The notes below the pieces were generated by a model. The model was not told the DNA's origin, did no database searches, and was given only the letters and a program-made list of their open reading frames with translations. The position numbers and the translations under genes were made by a program. DNA of 44,758 bases from Oligoflexia bacterium. GTDB lineage: Bacteria; Bdellovibrionota_B; Oligoflexia; Oligoflexales; JAGOVF01. The DNA lies in assembly GCA_030432875.1 (NCBI GenBank), contig JAUILP010000026.1, positions 1 through 44,758 on the forward strand, in the 5' to 3' direction. Shown piece after piece: positions 44,265-44,758 of the stretch (within the stretch, counting starts at the first letter, position 1; every line of letters starts with the position of its first letter).

Positions 44265-44563
44265 AAATACTCCTTAATCTAGCTAATAAATATTGTGTGG
44301 GCTATTCTATCATATTTTTAGCGTGTTTGAAAGCCATTTTGCCTTTTGAAAAATAAATGCCAAATATAAAACATGTGATTAATATACTATCATAGTGATA
44401 GATGATGGCCTGTATTTTATTTTTTAATCTTGAATTTTATATCCAGTAGAAAGAGTAAACTCAATAACTGCCTAACAAAAAATTAGATCAACTAGTTTGG
44501 CGGTTTTTAAATTTTTTTTTAAAATATACCAGGCGTTTCCACTAAATTCGCTCCGCTCATTCA
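44265..44563 (-). other. Upstream region of the ATP-grasp operon
   Basis: No gene seen. A TATGAT (44314-44309, minus strand) about 45 bases ahead of the ATG may be the -10 box; the -35 side is weak. The region is very AT-rich. Confidence 0.4.
44387..44401. promoter_or_regulatory. Palindrome, possible operator
   Basis: CTATCA-TAG-TGATAG is a six-base inverted repeat with a three-base centre, about 120 bases upstream of the ATP-grasp ATG. It looks like a dimer-binding operator, but no regulator gene is next to it. Confidence 0.4.
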
Positions 44564-44565
44564 GT

Positions 44566-44758
44566 GTGCGCCCGGTGGGCGCAACAACTAGCCATTAACC
44601 ATAATGGCCTCGGTCTAGAAAGGAGGGAACGAGTAGGAGAAGGCAAGGGTGCCCAAAGAAACTCGCAGTAGCTACCTCTAAAGAGGAACTACGGCTAATC
44701 TGCGTAGCCAATGAGGGATCTGAAGAAAGCCCTATCCAAATTTACCGCCTAAACGAAA
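44566..44758 (+). mobile_element. Group II intron, 5' part, cut by the window end
   Basis: Starts with GTGCG, the group II 5' consensus (GTGYG), and folds at once: GCGCCC pairs with GGGCGC, GCCATTA with TAATGGC-like bases, and further stems GGCAAGGGTGCC and CCTCTAAAGAGG. The stretch CTGCGTAGCCAATGAGG then TCTGAAGAAAGCC resembles domain I of bacterial group II introns. The reverse transcriptase gene and 3' domains would lie beyond the edge. Homologues cannot be checked here. Confidence 0.65.

Noticed and set aside
1-44758. CRISPR arrays, rRNA or tRNA genes
   Set aside because: No regularly spaced direct repeats, no tRNA-like T-loop/anticodon pattern and no rRNA sequence were noticed by eye; a covariance-model scan would settle it.

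Overview
The window is an AT-rich bacterial segment with mostly short intergenic gaps and a high share of exported lipoproteins, beta-barrel proteins and periplasmic proteins. A TIGR02147-type regulator, a PilZ protein, an elicitin-type transglutaminase lipoprotein, a metzincin lipoprotein and a MoxR/DUF58/vWA operon together suggest the Bdellovibrionota (Bdellovibrio/Oligoflexia-like) or another deltaproteobacterial-grade lineage. That placement is inference; no rRNA or tRNA marker is present.

Layout. 1-1110: mobile-element debris on the minus strand: the start of a DDE transposase running off the left edge, a 57-aa IS66-like fragment ending in a perfect 13-bp hairpin, a frameshifted IS5-type transposase and an unknown small ORF. 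1188-3083 (-): an outer-membrane protein and a lipoprotein. 3333-6809 (+): a four-gene operon of two small proteins, an RlmD-type rRNA methyltransferase and a secreted transglutaminase-like lipoprotein. 7048-8138 (+): two small exported proteins. 8714-10348 (+): a metzincin-like lipoprotein, tail to tail with a TIGR02147 gene at 10349-11176 (-). 11390-13839 (-): a basic small protein and a FadH-type 2,4-dienoyl-CoA reductase. 13951-15442 (+): a putative beta-barrel protein and a TehB-like methyltransferase, followed by a structured MITE-like repeat. 15864-22746 (+): a tight operon of MoxR ATPase, DUF58 protein and two membrane vWA proteins, one with a DUF4159 tail. 23044-24240 (+): a Ser-rich Ig-like lipoprotein.

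24309-26546: an AAA_14/DUF4143 ATPase gene (-) abuts the remnant of a TetR regulator whose SDR partner gene is still intact, so an insertion or recombination has happened here. 26839-30174 (+): two exported proteins, the second with a layout resembling the vitellogenin/large lipid transfer protein N-terminal module. 30783-32123 (+): an orphan prepilin-like protein. 32216-34771 (-): mannose-1-phosphate guanylyltransferase and a membrane-anchored unknown. 34868-35869: two unknowns. 36097-40606 (+): a SWIM/SNF2 helicase and HflX, whose stop codon overlaps that of a convergent PilZ gene. 41002-44264 (-): an ATP-grasp ligase and a large protein with a Cys/His/Asn protease-like signature. From 44566 to the right edge is the 5' RNA part of a group II intron.

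How the parts work together. The MoxR block is a classic chaperone-ATPase plus vWA assembly at the membrane. The ATP-grasp plus Cys/His/Asn pair reads as a two-gene biosynthetic or peptide-modifying system and is the best candidate here for an undescribed pathway. The vitellogenin-like gene and its neighbour are a second candidate, possibly for periplasmic lipid handling.
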